Part shown: piece after piece, positions 33,500 through 46,214 of the stretch
Layout of the letters: each line of letters begins with the position of its first letter
Position numbering within the stretch: the first letter of the stretch is position 1
Assembly (NCBI GenBank): GCA_000729835.1
Contig: JFHB01000113.1
Location: 34,129-98,128 of the forward strand
Origin: Atkinsonella hypoxylon
Lineage: Eukaryota; Ascomycota; Sordariomycetes; Hypocreales; Clavicipitaceae
DNA length: 64,000 bases
Direction of reading: 5' to 3'
The notes under the pieces: model-generated
Seen by the model: the letters and a program-made list of their open reading frames with translations, nothing else
Databases searched by the model: none
What the model was told of the DNA's origin: nothing
Made by a program: the position numbers and the translations under genes

Positions 33500-36400
33500 T
33501 TTATTACAGTTTTAACAGTCTTTAGCCTAATTATATTTTATGTAATTAATATAAGCACTCTGTTCCTATATAGTATTAATAATATAGATAAAATGCGTAT
33601 AAAGCTTAATAACCTTAAAAACGTACTAATTTAAGGCAATTAAAAGGTTTCTATTATCTAGAAATAGAGACACCTATAGTGGACTCTAGAAGCTATAGAA
33701 GCAGCTGTATTCTTTCTATTAGAAAAGTAAATCTATTAGCTTTATTGTTAATTTAGGCATCCCTCTATATAACAATTAATAAAGATTCTATAATGTATAG
33801 GTAAAGATATTAGTAACAATAACGCTATTAATAGAATTATATAAGTTTACTACTACTGCTAAATTAACAGTAAATTACTTAGTTAATTCTAATTTACATT
33901 AAAAGATAACTATAACTTTAACTATAAAATTATTGTTAATATTATATATTTAAACAGTAGCTCTATTCTTTACGTTATTAATTCTACAACCTTGTTCTAA
34001 GCAGCTCGCTTTCTAGAACCCTAAAAGCAGAAAGCATAAGATATCTAGAATACATTAAAAGAATACTAGATTAATACCTATTTAGGCCCTTCTAACTAGA
34101 TAGTTTATAATGCTAAAAAGAACTTTATATCTACTAAATTCCGCTATTATACATAAATATTGTCCGTTAATGTTAATAAAGTTTCTATTAAAGCCTATAA
34201 CAGCATTAGTAAAGTTAAACAGTACTATAGCTTATTATAAAGAGCTTATAACATTATTAGCGATAAATTAGGCACTAATACTAGTATTATAAAGGATTAA
34301 AAGCTTTAAATAGCTGTTAAAGCTGTTAATAATTCTGCTAAACTTAACAGTCTTATACCTATATTACTAGTCTTTAGTTCTTACCCCTATATAATAAATA
34401 ATTTACCTTTAAGCCTCTCTATAATATAATAAGCTTTAATTCTACGTAAAGCCACTAATAAAGCCTAAAAGTGCCTAGCATAAAGATAAATTTACAATGC
34501 TCTTACCTCCTACAACAGCCTAAATATAACACCTATATATTTACTGCCTCTACAGTTAGAAGTGTATATATAGCGTAAAAAAGAAGGCTAGTAAGGCCTC
34601 TATAAGCTGCTTACTATAGATAGCAAGGAATATACTATATAAATGCCTTATAGCCTTATTTATTTTTATATAACTATTGTAAAACCCTACTACTATAATA
34701 ACAATAAATCTAACAATTATTCTACTGTTTCTAACGTTACACCTAACAAAAGTAATATAGAATCTCTACCTAAAAGCAATTCTATTCTACTAAAGAAGAG
34801 AGAAAGACCTCTAAAGGTAAAACAACTAATTAATCTAAACCTAATATAGAAAAGAGGTTCTAGAAGACTAAGAAAGAACTCTCTTTCTATTCTAATTAAT
34901 TCTACATAAAATTCCTCTGCTTTTAACAATAAACTAAATAGATATATTACTGTTTCTAGCCTAACTGCTAGTAGTCCTTATAATCCTAATCCTAGTAGCA
35001 ATATTAATTCTACTTATATATTACTATATAAATTTAGTAATAAAATTTTCCTTTCTGCAAAAGAAACAGTAAACTACAACCTAGCTGTATAACTAAGGAA
35101 AAACAATAAGATTACAGCAAAAGGTGCTCTATTTAAAGCATTTAACTAAGCTAAAATTAACGCACTATTAGCTAGAGATATCTTCTAATTTATTAAATTT
35201 AACCCTACTATATATAATAACTATATCTTTAAATCTTATATAGTTTAAGAAGTTAAAGGAAAAGGAACTATATTACTATATAAGAAGTTAAGACTAATTA
35301 TTTAAGGATATAATAATAGCAATAAATTGTTAATTTTAACGCAATCCCTAACGATTTAACAAGCTAGTTAACGCTTAATTATAGCACTAGCTCTATTTCT
35401 CTAAAAACGCAATATTATTTTATAGATCTACAATATTATATAGGCTTATATACAATCTAACACTAATTTAAATAGATTAATTATTGTATAACTTCCTAAC
35501 TAAATTAAACACCTATATCTCTATAATACAGTAATAGAAGTAATTAAGCCTCTATATAGAATTGCTAAAGTAGGTATACATTAGTAGTCTACATACTTTT
35601 GCTACTACTATAATAACTTAAGTATAGTTATATTAATATATAACCCCTACTTACTAATATTAAACAACAAGAATTACTTTAGAATTGTTAAAATATAGAC
35701 TAATAATACACTAGAACTAAGCAATAGAACCTTCTCTAACTATAAGGAATCTAAACTACAGAAAGCTAATTTTACTGTAAAGCTAAAGTAGAGCTTAACA
35801 GCAGAAACGCTACTAATTTTTAATAGATATATATTAACTAAATCTAATAATAGTACTTTAACTCTTTACTAAAAAGGTTAAAGTAGGAGAATTTAACCTA
35901 TTAATACTACTAGTGTTAATATAGATTTAATAAAACAATAGTACGTTAAGCAATAAGCCTACAGCGTATATATTACTATAATTTATTAACTAGAAGCTGT
36001 ATTTAACCTTTCTGTTGCTATATAACAGCAAGATATTATAATTAATAATATTAAGCAGCTAAACAAGAGGCTCTAATAGCAGATTAACAACTAGAACTAT
36101 AGATTATAATATATCCTAATAGACCTCCCCTCTACTAAATTGTATATATTTATTAATAGATCCTTTATAAACAATAAAGATTTAAGCTTCTAGATAGAAT
36201 ATATAATTATTCTAGGCAATAAAGAAGCTTATAAAGAGAACGCTAAATTTATAATAAAAGGCAATATTATTATATATAGCTCTATTAAAAGCAAGAGAGT
36301 TATAAGGAGCGCGCTTACATTAGAACTATATAGTATAGTGTAAGGCGTAAATATATTACATACTATTAGCACTACGTTAAATATAGTAATAAAGCAGCTA

Positions 36401-36685
36401 TAGATACCACTAATTCTACTAGTAGTTTATACAGATTTATTCTTGTTGTATAAATACCTTATAAAGCTTAGTATAACGAAGGAAAAGAGATTAATAATTA
36501 ATATTATAGCGCTACATTAATTATATAAAAGGCGCAAAATTAACGAAATCTATTAGATTAACAGTAAAGATAATATCGCTAATTTAATAATAAAAGCAAC
36601 GCTAAATAAGACTCTTAAATCCTTTATTAACAACAATAAGGCTAATATATAGGTAGAAGGCTAGGTAAAGAGACCTATAAATTAA
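33500..36685 (+). pseudogene. Copia H pol relic (integrase, RT, RNase H)
   Basis: Plus-strand reading with many TAA/TAG stops at former CAA/CAG codons. The longest open run is 68 codons at 34643-34849, in the integrase C-terminal or linker region. RT blocks such as LIIALAL, IVQLPKE and a PLYGI-EAG-HWW-TY-like stretch lie at about 35370-35620. The catalytic block at 35699-35710 reads Thr-Asn-Asn-Thr where fungal copia elements of this type have Thr-Asp-Asp-Thr. RNase H has an FINNKDLSFQIEYII block (near 36150-36200), a VVYTDLFLLYKYL block and a KRLIINIIALHQLY block before the terminal VKRPIN stop. Inactive. Confidence 0.8.
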
Positions 36686-36787
36686 TGTAGAAGAATATTA
36701 GATTTATTGTTATTTATTTAATCTATTTTGTTATTACTATAACTATTAAAGTTACTCTACTAGCACAATAAAAAGAGAGACTGCTAG

Positions 36788-37102
36788 TGTTAGAATTGTT
36801 ATAACTCTATTGTGCAATTCTAGCGCCTGCGTAGGTAGATATAACTGCTAATTAGTTGCATCTGCACACTAGTCTCCACTTATATTAAGGTCGCTAATAC
36901 CCCTTAATTCCCCCTTAACATAACACTATACCTAAGGCATATAAGGCATCTAATGGGGTATATAATGTAGCCTCTTTTGCTAGTTAGATACAACTCCTAG
37001 ATAACCGAATTTGAACCTCTTTGATGTGAATACTAGTGCACTAGTGAACTGGTCATAGGACCGACTCGAAGGAGTATAAATTAGACCCTTGGTCTATCGA
37101 CA
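36788..37102 (+). repeat. Copia H, 3' LTR
   Basis: 315 bp. The reverse mosaic of the 5' LTR: the first ~110 bases are TA-converted (TGTTAGAATTGTTATAACTC...) and the last ~105 are preserved (ending GGTCTATCGACA). Confidence 0.9.
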
Positions 37103-38434
37103 GGTACAATATAGAACTAGTAGTACTATCTATACTAAAGCTTATTACCTAAGGTTTAGTAAAGAGTAGCTACCTATTATAAAGTAGGTAAAGTAAAAGA
37201 ATATAATATATAGAGGTTTCTTAATTACTTAAAATTAGTCTTTATAGATTCTTATTAGTAAGACTAAGCTCTAATTAAGCTTAATTAGCTTTAATAAAGT
37301 AATAATAAGTAGTTTATAGAATTCTATATTTATTTTAAGGAGAAAATTACACTAGTAGAAAGAGCTAACTAGAATAATAGTATAAAGTTAGCTAAGTTAT
37401 AAATAGCACTTAATAAAGAAATAAAGGATTATAGTGTAAAAAGAGATATTCTCTATTATAACTACCTTTAAGCAGTAAAGTGCTACTGTAGTATTACACT
37501 AAACCTTAAGTTATATTACATTAAGGAATAATACTAGCTAAAATGTAGCTTTAGCTTTAAAGAGCTCTAAAATAGTAATACTAAAATAACTAAAGTTAAC
37601 GCTATAAGAACCTAATAAAGATAGAAAAAGAGTATAAAGAAATCTAGAGTAAAATAACTAAATAAGGATACTTTATAAGTAAAGTAAGTATTTAAGGCTA
37701 AACTTAAAAAATACTACTAAAAAAGGTAATACCTTTAGTGTAAGTTATTTTAATACTATATTTAAGAATATAGATAGTAACTAGTAAAATATAAGCTAAA
37801 GTTAACTAGTGTATAAGTAGTAGTAATAGATAATATATAGAAAAAGAACTCTAATAAGTTAAGAAAAGGCTTACTTTTAGCCTTAAGCTTAATATAGAGG
37901 TAAAGGTAATATAAATAATATAATAACTTTTACTTAATAAGTAGCTAAAAGAAGAATATAGAGAGATAACTAAAAAAATAAATATATTACTATTCTTTAT
38001 CTCTATACTCTTTAACTAACTATTATTCTATAATATATAAATAAATAGTAAGTATAACTACTTTACTGCAATAAGTAAGAGTTTAGTATAATACTTTAGC
38101 CTAAAGTAAGTTCTATTACTGTACAAAAGAATAGTATAAATAGCAGTAAAGGTTAAATAGTAGTTCTATAATAGCTACTAAAGAAGCGCCTTAATTACTT
38201 CTTTAGTTTACTTATAGGTAAATATTAATAGCTAGGTCTTTCTAGTAGTAGCTTATATAATTTTAGGCTTAACCTAAGATTATATCTTTAGAAGCCTATA
38301 GTTAGCCTATAATAGAATTGTCCTTAATGCTACTAGCTAGAGCCTATTAGTAAGTAAGGCTAAAAGCTTTATAATTTAAGTAGTAAAAGCTTAAAGCATT
38401 AAGGACCTAATAAGACTAATGTTAGCAGCAGTTT
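37103..38434 (+). mobile_element. Gypsy G copy 2, internal segment between copia insertions
   Basis: Continues 30792 after copia H. It is the reverse complement of the gag/protease-to-RT part of gypsy G copy 1 (about 28640-27340). No intact frame. Ends at the AGTTT target duplication (38430-38434). Confidence 0.82.
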
Positions 38435-39137
38435 TATTGAAAATAATAGGGATTACAGGACTAGATAGAAGAGGGTAGTGGTCTCTTATATTTAGCACCT
38501 GTAATTGCTCCTAGCAATTATCACGTAGTGGAAGCAGCAGCGGCCTAAATCAAGCTGTAGTGTATAGTACTAGATCACGTAGAGGCAATAGATAACTGTA
38601 ATAGTGGTATCTTTATATTAAGAGCGCTGTAACGAACAGTAAGGGTAGGATCTCGAATCTTTCTAGTCCCTTATAGACCTACTAACTATATTAGCGGGCC
38701 ATAGTCGCTAGAAGGGGCTTGTAAGCTACTTTATAATTTCCGCAAAAAGATTTACTATATAAAAACAAAAAAATCGACTTACGGCTATATAAACGAGACG
38801 CCTATATGTACAATTTAACAAATTCCACTAATAACAAGTAACCCTTATAAGCAACTCTATCCAACAATTATACTATTAAATAGCCCTAATTCTTAGCTTT
38901 TAAATAGTATACTTCTTGAATTTCTACTACTGCTAGTTGTGGAGAAAATCGCTGTTAAAGTTAACTATAGGTTAGGCAACTTTACCTTAGTCGATTCTAG
39001 ATGTTTTGCATCTAGTAATAGCAATATCTCTACCAAAAATCAACGTAACAAGACCTAGTTAGGGTTACGTAATAGAGCAACTAACAGGCAACTAGCAAGC
39101 ATAAAAATAGGCTATATAGAGTAGCTTATTTTTAACA
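38435..39137 (-). repeat. Copia copy 2, 3' LTR
   Basis: 703 bp. The left (outer) part is preserved (ATCACGTAGTGGAAGC, AGATCACGTAG) and the right (inner) part is converted (GGTTACGTAATAGAGC). Confidence 0.9.
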
Positions 39138-39649
39138 CTCCCTCTAGAAATGTAAGAAGTAACTAGTTCTATAAGCAACTTAGCTCCTTTAAAGGATATC
39201 TAAGTTAGAATTAACTAACGAAAATACAGTACTAATAACAGGACTAAATAACATAACTAATTCCAGCAATTCCAGGGTAGTTATAGTTAAATATAACTAG
39301 TTGTTGTTAATTGTTTTTATTGTTTTCAATTTTTAACTGTTTTTTCGTTACTTTTCGATTTTTTAAGTGTTTTTTGTTGCTTTTATAAGCTAGCTAAAAA
39401 GCTCTAGTAACTTAATAAATTATTAATGTTTTTGAATAGCAAGAGGCTTAGTTAGGCTATCTACTAGTATCTAATTTATATTAATATAACTAACCTTAGC
39501 TATACTTTACAAATCTTTTCCCTAATGTAGTTAAACTTTAAAAGGGTGTGCTTAGTCCTACTATACAACGTTAGGTTGTAAGCAGTAACTATAGCGCCTT
39601 AATTATTACACCTAATAGGAATAGGAGGGGTTAAAGGCAGCTTTATCTC

Positions 39650-41030
39650 CTTAAAAAGGCTATAGAGCCACTCTAATTCCCTAATAGCTTTAGATAATGC
39701 ATTAGATTCTGCTTCTAAGGTAGAAAGAGCAATAGTACTAGCTTTCTTCGATTTCCAACTAATAGGTCCACTAGCTAGCTTATATAGATAAGTATAGGTT
39801 AATTTAGAAGAGGTTTTATTACCGGCAAAATCGCTATTGCAATAACTAAGGAGGGTCTTTAAGACTTCTTTACAACTAATAGTAGTATTAGAAGACTTTT
39901 TAGAGGAAGACCCTGCTAAAGAGTGTAGACTAGAACGCTTATAAACGATAGTAAAGCTTCTAGTACTACTTAAGTACCGAAGGAGGTGCTTAGAGGCGTT
40001 TAGATGCTCTATATAGAGCTTAGCTAGAAATGTTAATAGCTACTAAACGGAAAAAGCAATATCAGCCCTAGTTAGCAACATAAGGTACATTATAGTGCCT
40101 ATTATGCTCTAATAAAGCTTATAATCGGATTTTAAGAGAGGTTTTATAACTAGTTGCTTTAGGATTCCCGGCTGTATAGGGATAGAAGCTGGCTTAGCAT
40201 CTAGTATATTGAATCTTTCTAGGGCTTCGAGGATGTATTAAGATTAATGGATTTTAATAGACCTTTTAGACCTATTATAGGTAATTTAAATGCCTAGGAA
40301 GAATTCTGCTGGTCCTCTATCTTCTATTAAATAAGCTTAATTTAGTAGCTTTTTAAGCTTATTAATATATTGTAAATTAGGCCCAATTAGAAGACAGTTA
40401 TCTACATAAGTAGCAATATATATAGATGTAGCTAGGTTATAAAAGACTGCTAGGTCTAATATAAGAGGTTTAAATCTATGCTTTTAAAGTAATTCTGTTA
40501 GAATTTGCTGCTATTCTTTAGGACTTTGCTTTAGACTATAGAGGGATTTTTCTAGCTTAATTACTTGCTCTTTAGAGGGCTTGTAATTACAGCTTTTTAG
40601 TAGCTTAGCTACTGATAGCGTTGCTTCTGCAAATTTAACGAATCTATCTAGGATTTCTATATAAATAGCTTCCTTAAGCTTGCTATTTAAAAACGCTTCT
40701 ATAAAGTCGATTTGCTTAACTTCCTAGTTATTAAAAGCTGCAAGAGCTAATAATATACGCTAGCTAGAAGGAATACTAATTGCAGCAAAGGTCTCTAGAT
40801 AGTCTTAACCTTCTATTTGCATAAATCCCTTAGCAATAAGGCAGGCCTTATATTTAATAGGATTATTTTCTTTATCCTTTTTAAGCCTATAAATAAGCCT
40901 ATTCTTTAGAACTCTTCAGCCCTTAGGTACTTAGTCTTTCCCTATAAATTTGAAGGTTCTAGCAGCTAATAGCTGCTTAAATTCGCTATAGGTAGCTTCT
41001 ATTTAATGCTGCTTAGTAGAGCTTTTTAGG
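39650..41030 (-). pseudogene. Copia copy 2 RT and RNase H relic
   Basis: Same layout as copy 1. The RT active site at 40408-40397 is again Tyr-Val-Asp-Asn. The RNase H corresponding to 14138-14548 is at about 39667-40085 and is broken by stops. Boundaries approximate. Confidence 0.72.
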
Positions 41031-41038
41031 GCTTGCTT

Positions 41039-41329
41039 CTACGTGTTAGGAAGTTTATCCTTATTACTATTAGAAGTAATAGCTGCTTTAGTCCTTGCCT
41101 TAAAGCATAGATCCTTAATTAAGGAAAATATATCTCCATCTAAATCCATAGCATCAGCATCAATAGATTCAGCTTCAGCTTCTATAGGGTTGCTTAGTAG
41201 AAGAGCTTGATCTACAGGTTCTAGTGGATGATTCGGCACATCTAGATGACTAGGATAAGGATACTTAGGAGTATAATTATCCACTAATTGCTGCTGGTTA
41301 TCGACTTCTCCCTCTAAAGGATTATCCAC
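41039..41329 (-). pseudogene. Copia copy 2 integrase-RT linker relic
   Basis: 96 open codons (MDNPLEGEVDNQQQLVDNYT...) homologous to 15497-15835. Shorter by the Pro/Ile/Glu-rich repeat (IEAPKAPIPIE) present in copy 1, so the two copies differ by an in-frame repeat-length change. Confidence 0.75.
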
Positions 41330-41359
41330 TATAGAACCAATAGGAACCTTAGGGATGCC

Positions 41360-41671
41360 CTATGAAATAGGACCTATTCCTTCTATAATTTTAACGAAGC
41401 TAGTCTTTATAACGGCTCGTTTAGAGGGAATATATATTAGATATACATTAGAACCTAGTGTAGCTAAAAGTCTACTAGGAATAGTTCTTTTAGCTAGCTT
41501 CTGCAACCTAGATTGTTGTTCTAAAGGAATTAGAACTTCGTAATAGAAGCCTATAGCCCTTATTTTGGTAAAATTAGGCTTATAGGTCTTAGAAGGCTCT
41601 AAATCAGCTAGATATAGCTGTTTAGAACTTAGTGGTTTAGTACTATTTGCAGTAGTATTAACTAAATCCAC
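41360..41671 (-). pseudogene. Copia copy 2 integrase C-terminal relic
   Basis: 103 open codons with LPLEQ-type and IPSRLLATLGSNVYLIYIPS landmarks, as in the C-terminal domain of copia integrases ahead of the linker. Start and stop are accidental; the real protein was a longer polyprotein. Confidence 0.75.
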
Positions 41672-42799
41672 TATAGCAGGAAGGATGTAAGACTATAGAT
41701 ATAGAGGTAATTGTAACCACTGTAGGGTAGCACGCAAACGGTCTAGAAGTACTCTTATAGCTCTCTCTATTAGCCTATTTTGTTTATAAATATAGGGGCA
41801 AGAGGTGCTAAAATAAATACCCTTAGAAGATAGCTAAGCTTACAACCTAGTATTAATTTCTGTACTACTATTAAAATGAAGGTGTTTAGAGTAGCAGTTA
41901 TACTAGTTCTTTAATTCCTTAAAGAAGCCTTTAATATAGCTATAGAGAGTAGAACTCTCTTTATTAGCTAGATTAAAAGACTACTTGTACTGTGATTTTC
42001 TATTAATTAGAAAAAGAACTAGAGGCCTCTTATTGTGCAGTATAGGCTCTATTTTAACAGTATCTCCCTCTATAATATCTAAACATCTAGGGGGGTTAGG
42101 AATAGCGCGCTTGCTAGGTCTTCTAATAGCTTTAGCTTGGTTGCAAGCTAGGCAGTTAAAATCCTTTTCCTTGATTTTCGAAAAATTAGGGATTCCTTTA
42201 GTAATAGAAGCAGTCTTCTTTAGTAAAGGGAGTTCTATATGCCCTAATCTAACGTGCTAAGTAGTAGCTAATTCTAGGAGCTTCTTATAGGAAGAAGAAG
42301 CTAAAGGGTTACTAGAATTATTATTAGAGCTAGCTTCCTGTTGCTCCCTATCTTGCCAGATCTCTTAAGAACTACGGGCCTTGTTTAAGGGATCTAGACG
42401 GCTATTTCCTCCAATATCCAGCAACTTAGGATTTAGACCTTCTAAATCCCCGTTATTAGAAGGAATCTAACTAGGAGCCCGCTTAGGAACTAGGGCTAAT
42501 GGCTCTATAGCATCGTTATTAGTATTATCTGCTTCTTCTTCTTTAAAGTTAGATAATTCCTCGATTCAGCTATATTCCTCTAGATTAAAACCAAGCTATT
42601 GAGGGATTTAAACCTCTATAGGATAACTAGTATTATAATTGCCATTATAACTACTAAATCTCATATAAGAGAGATTAGCGTAGTTTTTACACACTCTAGA
42701 GGTCTCTTGCCCCTTAAGCTGTAGAAAGAAACCATACTTTTTGGGATTTAGAAGCCCACAGCAGCTTCTATTAGCTAGAAATAGCTAATTTCTAAGGAG

Positions 42800-45100
42800 A
42801 GTGCCCCCTATTAAATAGTGCTTTAGACCACTAATTAGGTTAGTATTTAAACCTAGGCAATATAGAGCATCCTTTAGAGCTAAAGGCCTGTATTTAGCTA
42901 GATTTATACTAACTAGTACCTAGAATACAGCAGTTCCCTGTCCTTTAGGATAAATAGGACCTCCTCCAGTAGCAATAGGCGTGGTTTTACCCTTTTTTAT
43001 AGGCTTAAAAGTCCTAAAAAATGCCTTATTGTTAACTATATAACAGGTAGAACCTATATTGTATAGTAAGGAGTTTTTAATTATTCTATTAGAATAGTTA
43101 AAAGAAGGGGTATTATTACTAGTAGTACTAGTATTACTAGTAGTAGATTCTGTATCTAAATCGTAAGAATTATCACTACTAGAACTGCTAGAATTATTAG
43201 ATTCTATAGTATCCTAGTTGCTAGTAGATAGGTTATAACAACCTATAGCAAAAGCAGCTTCTCTATCCTTATTCCTAGAGTTTTTATTACTTCTTCTTCA
43301 ACCCTTCTACTTCTTCTTATTCTTAGAGGCTTTATCTTGATCTTTTTCTTTAGAGGCATTAGAATCGTTAGAATTAGAATCGGAATTCTTCTTCTGATTA
43401 GGAGGATTCTTTCCTTAATTAGCCTTATTATTAGAACCATTAGAATTAGAAGCTTTATAACTAAGAGCCTTAGATATAGAGGAGCTTTTATCTCTTTGTT
43501 CTTCTAATAAATTAGCTATAAGGAACTGTAAATTCAGCATTTTTACCAATAGACCTTGTGCTCTAGCAGCTCTAATAGAATATTGCTGCCTTTTAGCCTA
43601 GCTAGGGAAGGTCTTCTTTAAAGCATTAATATAATAATTTACCTAGTCAATAGGATTAATAGCTACACTATAGAGCTATAATCTAGCTAGTAAATTATTA
43701 AATTTAGCATTAAAGGCCTCTAAAGATCCCTTATAGTTCGAAAACAATAAGTTGTAATAACTAGCATATAGCGTACTACATTGTATTTTAGCACTCTGCA
43801 AATACTGCCTAACTAGAACGTTATAGGCATCTACAGGGGACTTATGCTAGCTTATAGCAGCTTAAGGTCTAGATTAGCAACTATCTCTTATAATTATAAG
43901 GATAATAGCTTGCTCTAAATCTACTAATGTACTAGCTATACTAGGATTATTAATAAATTAAGGGAATCTTAGTGCTTTAAATTAAATAGTTAAAGCTTGC
44001 TTCTACTGTTTAAAATTTTTAGGGCCTTTTAGCTTAGCAGCCTCTAGAATTAAGTGGACCTTCTTATTTAACTCTTTTATAGTGCCTTTATTAAAAGCAG
44101 GCAGAAAAGTAGCACTATTAGAGGAACTAGAAGGTTTAGGGGCTTTAAAAGAGACTTTAGAAGCTCTTTTAGAAGTAACAGGATCTACTACCTTAGAGGG
44201 AGACTCTATAGAGAGATTACCTATAGATGTAATTATAGTATCTAATTTACTTAGTAAATTAGCTATATTACCTTTATTTTAGCTTTGTTTTACTTTACTA
44301 TACCTAATAAATCTATTTAGGGTCTTTTGTTGCTTATCTATTTAAGCTTTTAGATTAGCTTGTACATTATAGACTTACACTACTCTTTTAGAAGCTAATC
44401 TAGCTTCTTTTAGAGCCTTTTTAGCTGTATAATCTTCTTTATTAGAAGAGGAATCTACTGGCTAAGGGGGGGATCTAGCTGAACTAGGAAAGCTAGTAGC
44501 AGCAGCTATAGCTAGTGTACTAGAACCACTACCCCATTTAGGGCTTATGCTCTTTCCCTTGCCTGTTCCTTTTAGTGCTATTTTAAGGGTTTAAAATATA
44601 GCTAATTTAACGCTCTTTATAGCTAATTATAGCCTAAATTACAGTGGAAATAGTAGTAAATAACAGTAATAATTCTTACTAAATATAGGCTAGAAGTGCC
44701 CTATATCTTCAGAAATTATACTAAGATTTTTCTCCAATTTCTTTCGTAATAGGTATAACGGGCTCTAAAGGCTGCGTTATATTGCAATCTGTATATACAT
44801 ACAATTTGTATAGCAGACCAGATTGACAAGCGGTCGCGAGGGGCATAAAACACAGGTCCTAGCTATTTTTAGCTAAAAGATTCAGGAGATTCTTCTCCAA
44901 TTAGGTTCCAACAAATTAGTGGAGACCTAGGCACAGCTAATTTAGGGATATCTAGCTAATTCCTACTTCAAAATCCCAACCAGTAGGATTACTACACAAA
45001 TTAATTCTGCAACCGAAAACACAGGAATATCTAACAGCAACAAGAGCTGTTAGGCGTGCACTATAAATTGTAGTATAGCCACTAACAGAGGTGCACAGGG
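42800..45100 (-). pseudogene. Copia copy 2 gag and protease relic
   Basis: Homologous to 17300-19640. The Ser/Asn/Asp-rich segment and the protease block lie near 43030-43240. Multiple stops. Confidence 0.65.
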
Positions 45101-45493
45101 TGCACAATATAACAACAACGAGCGATGCAGTGCAGCGCTAAGCTTATTTCTTAATAGAAATAATTGATTAAGCAGTGCCTAATAAAACGATTTACAGTGC
45201 AAATGTAATGTATGCAGATGTATATATTTTAATGTTGCGCAACGATAGAACCTAGCTATTAAGAATAGCTTCAAAAGTGTGTATATATAGGGTGCATAGA
45301 GTGCAGGAGGCACAGGGTAGGCAGAATGAAAACACTAGTATAGTGGTTAGCGATATGTGTGCAGCAGGTATTAATAGCTTCCAGCAAGCTACTAATAGCA
45401 GTAATAGCTGCTAGCGCAGGTCTTAATATAGCTTCTAGTGGGTAATACAGTACACAATAGTAGATTTCAGCGGGCTAACAGCTTGCAGATAGG

Positions 45494-45511
45494 TCTTCCG
45501 GGCTCATAACC
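45494..45511 (-). promoter_or_regulatory. Primer binding site of copia copy 2
   Basis: Minus strand GGTTATGAGCCCGGAAGA, unmutated. Exactly complementary to GGGCTCATAACC of the initiator tRNA-Met anticodon arm and directly adjoining the LTR. Confidence 0.8.
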
Positions 45512-46214
45512 TATTTTGAATAATAGGGATTACAGAACTAGATAGAAGAGGGTAGTGGTCTCTTATATTTAGCACCTGTAATTGCTCCTAGCAATTATTA
45601 CGTAGTGGAAGCAGCAGCGGCCTAAATTAAGCTGTAGTGTATAGTACTAGATTACGTAGAGGCAATAGATAACTGTAATAGTAGTATCTTTATATTAAGA
45701 GCGCTGTAACGAACAGTAAGGGTAGGATCTTAAATCTTTCTAGTCCCTTATAGACCTACTAACTATATTAGCGGGCTGTAGTCGCTAGAAGGGGCTTATA
45801 GGCTACTTTATAATTTCCGCAAAAAGATTTACTATATAAAAACAAAAAAATCAACTCACGGCTATACAAACGAGACGCCTATGTGTACAATTTAACAAAT
45901 TCCACTAATAATAAGCAACCCTTATAAGCAACTCTATCCAACAATTATACTATTAAATAGCCCTAATTCTTAGCTTTTAAATAGTATACTTCTTAAATTT
46001 CTACCACTGCTAGTTGTAGAGAAAATCGCTATTAAAGTTAACTATAGGTTAGGCAACTTTGCCTTAGTCGATTCTAGATGTTTCGCATCTAGTAACAGCG
46101 ATATCTCTACCAAAAATCAACGTAACAAGACCTAGTTAGGGTCACGTGATAGAGCAACTAACAGGCAACTAGCAAGCATAAAAATAGGCTATACAGGGTA
46201 GCTTATTTTTAACA
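45512..46214 (-). repeat. Copia copy 2, 5' LTR
   Basis: 703 bp. The left (inner) part is converted (ATTACGTAG) and the right (outer) part is preserved (GGGTCACGTGATAGAGC). The first bases show a small rearrangement (TATTTTGAATAAT versus TATTGAAAATAAT). Confidence 0.9.

Larger units (their letters stand above)
30793..37102 (+). mobile_element. Complete RIP-inactivated Ty1/copia element family H
   Basis: 6310 bp with 315-bp LTRs at 30793-31107 and 36788-37102. Target duplication GGTAC is at 30788-30792 and 37103-37107. Plus-strand coding: a purine tract (AAAAAGAGAGA) lies just before the right LTR. Gag-like sequence occupies about 31400-33000, integrase about 33500-34650, then RT and RNase H to a stop at 36683-36685. 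Distinct from the other copia family in LTR sequence and in its RT active-site context. Confidence 0.9.
38435..46214 (-). mobile_element. Complete RIP-inactivated Ty1/copia element (copy 2, same family as copy 1)
   Basis: 7780 bp, LTRs 38435-39137 and 45512-46214 (703 bp each). Target duplication AGTTT is at 38430-38434 and 46215-46219. Minus-strand coding in the same domain order as copy 1. Removing it rejoins the gypsy G sequence as found uninterrupted in copy 1. Confidence 0.92.

Noticed and set aside
34643..34929. Overlapping small open frames on both strands
   Set aside because: They lie inside the copia H pol relic, lack starts or domains of their own, and survive only because the local sequence has few RIP-generated stops.
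43243..43440. Leu/Ile/Arg-rich small frame on the minus strand in copia copy 2
   Set aside because: Out-of-frame shadow of the gag Lys/Ser/Asn-rich stretch; no membrane-protein logic and no separate regulatory signals.
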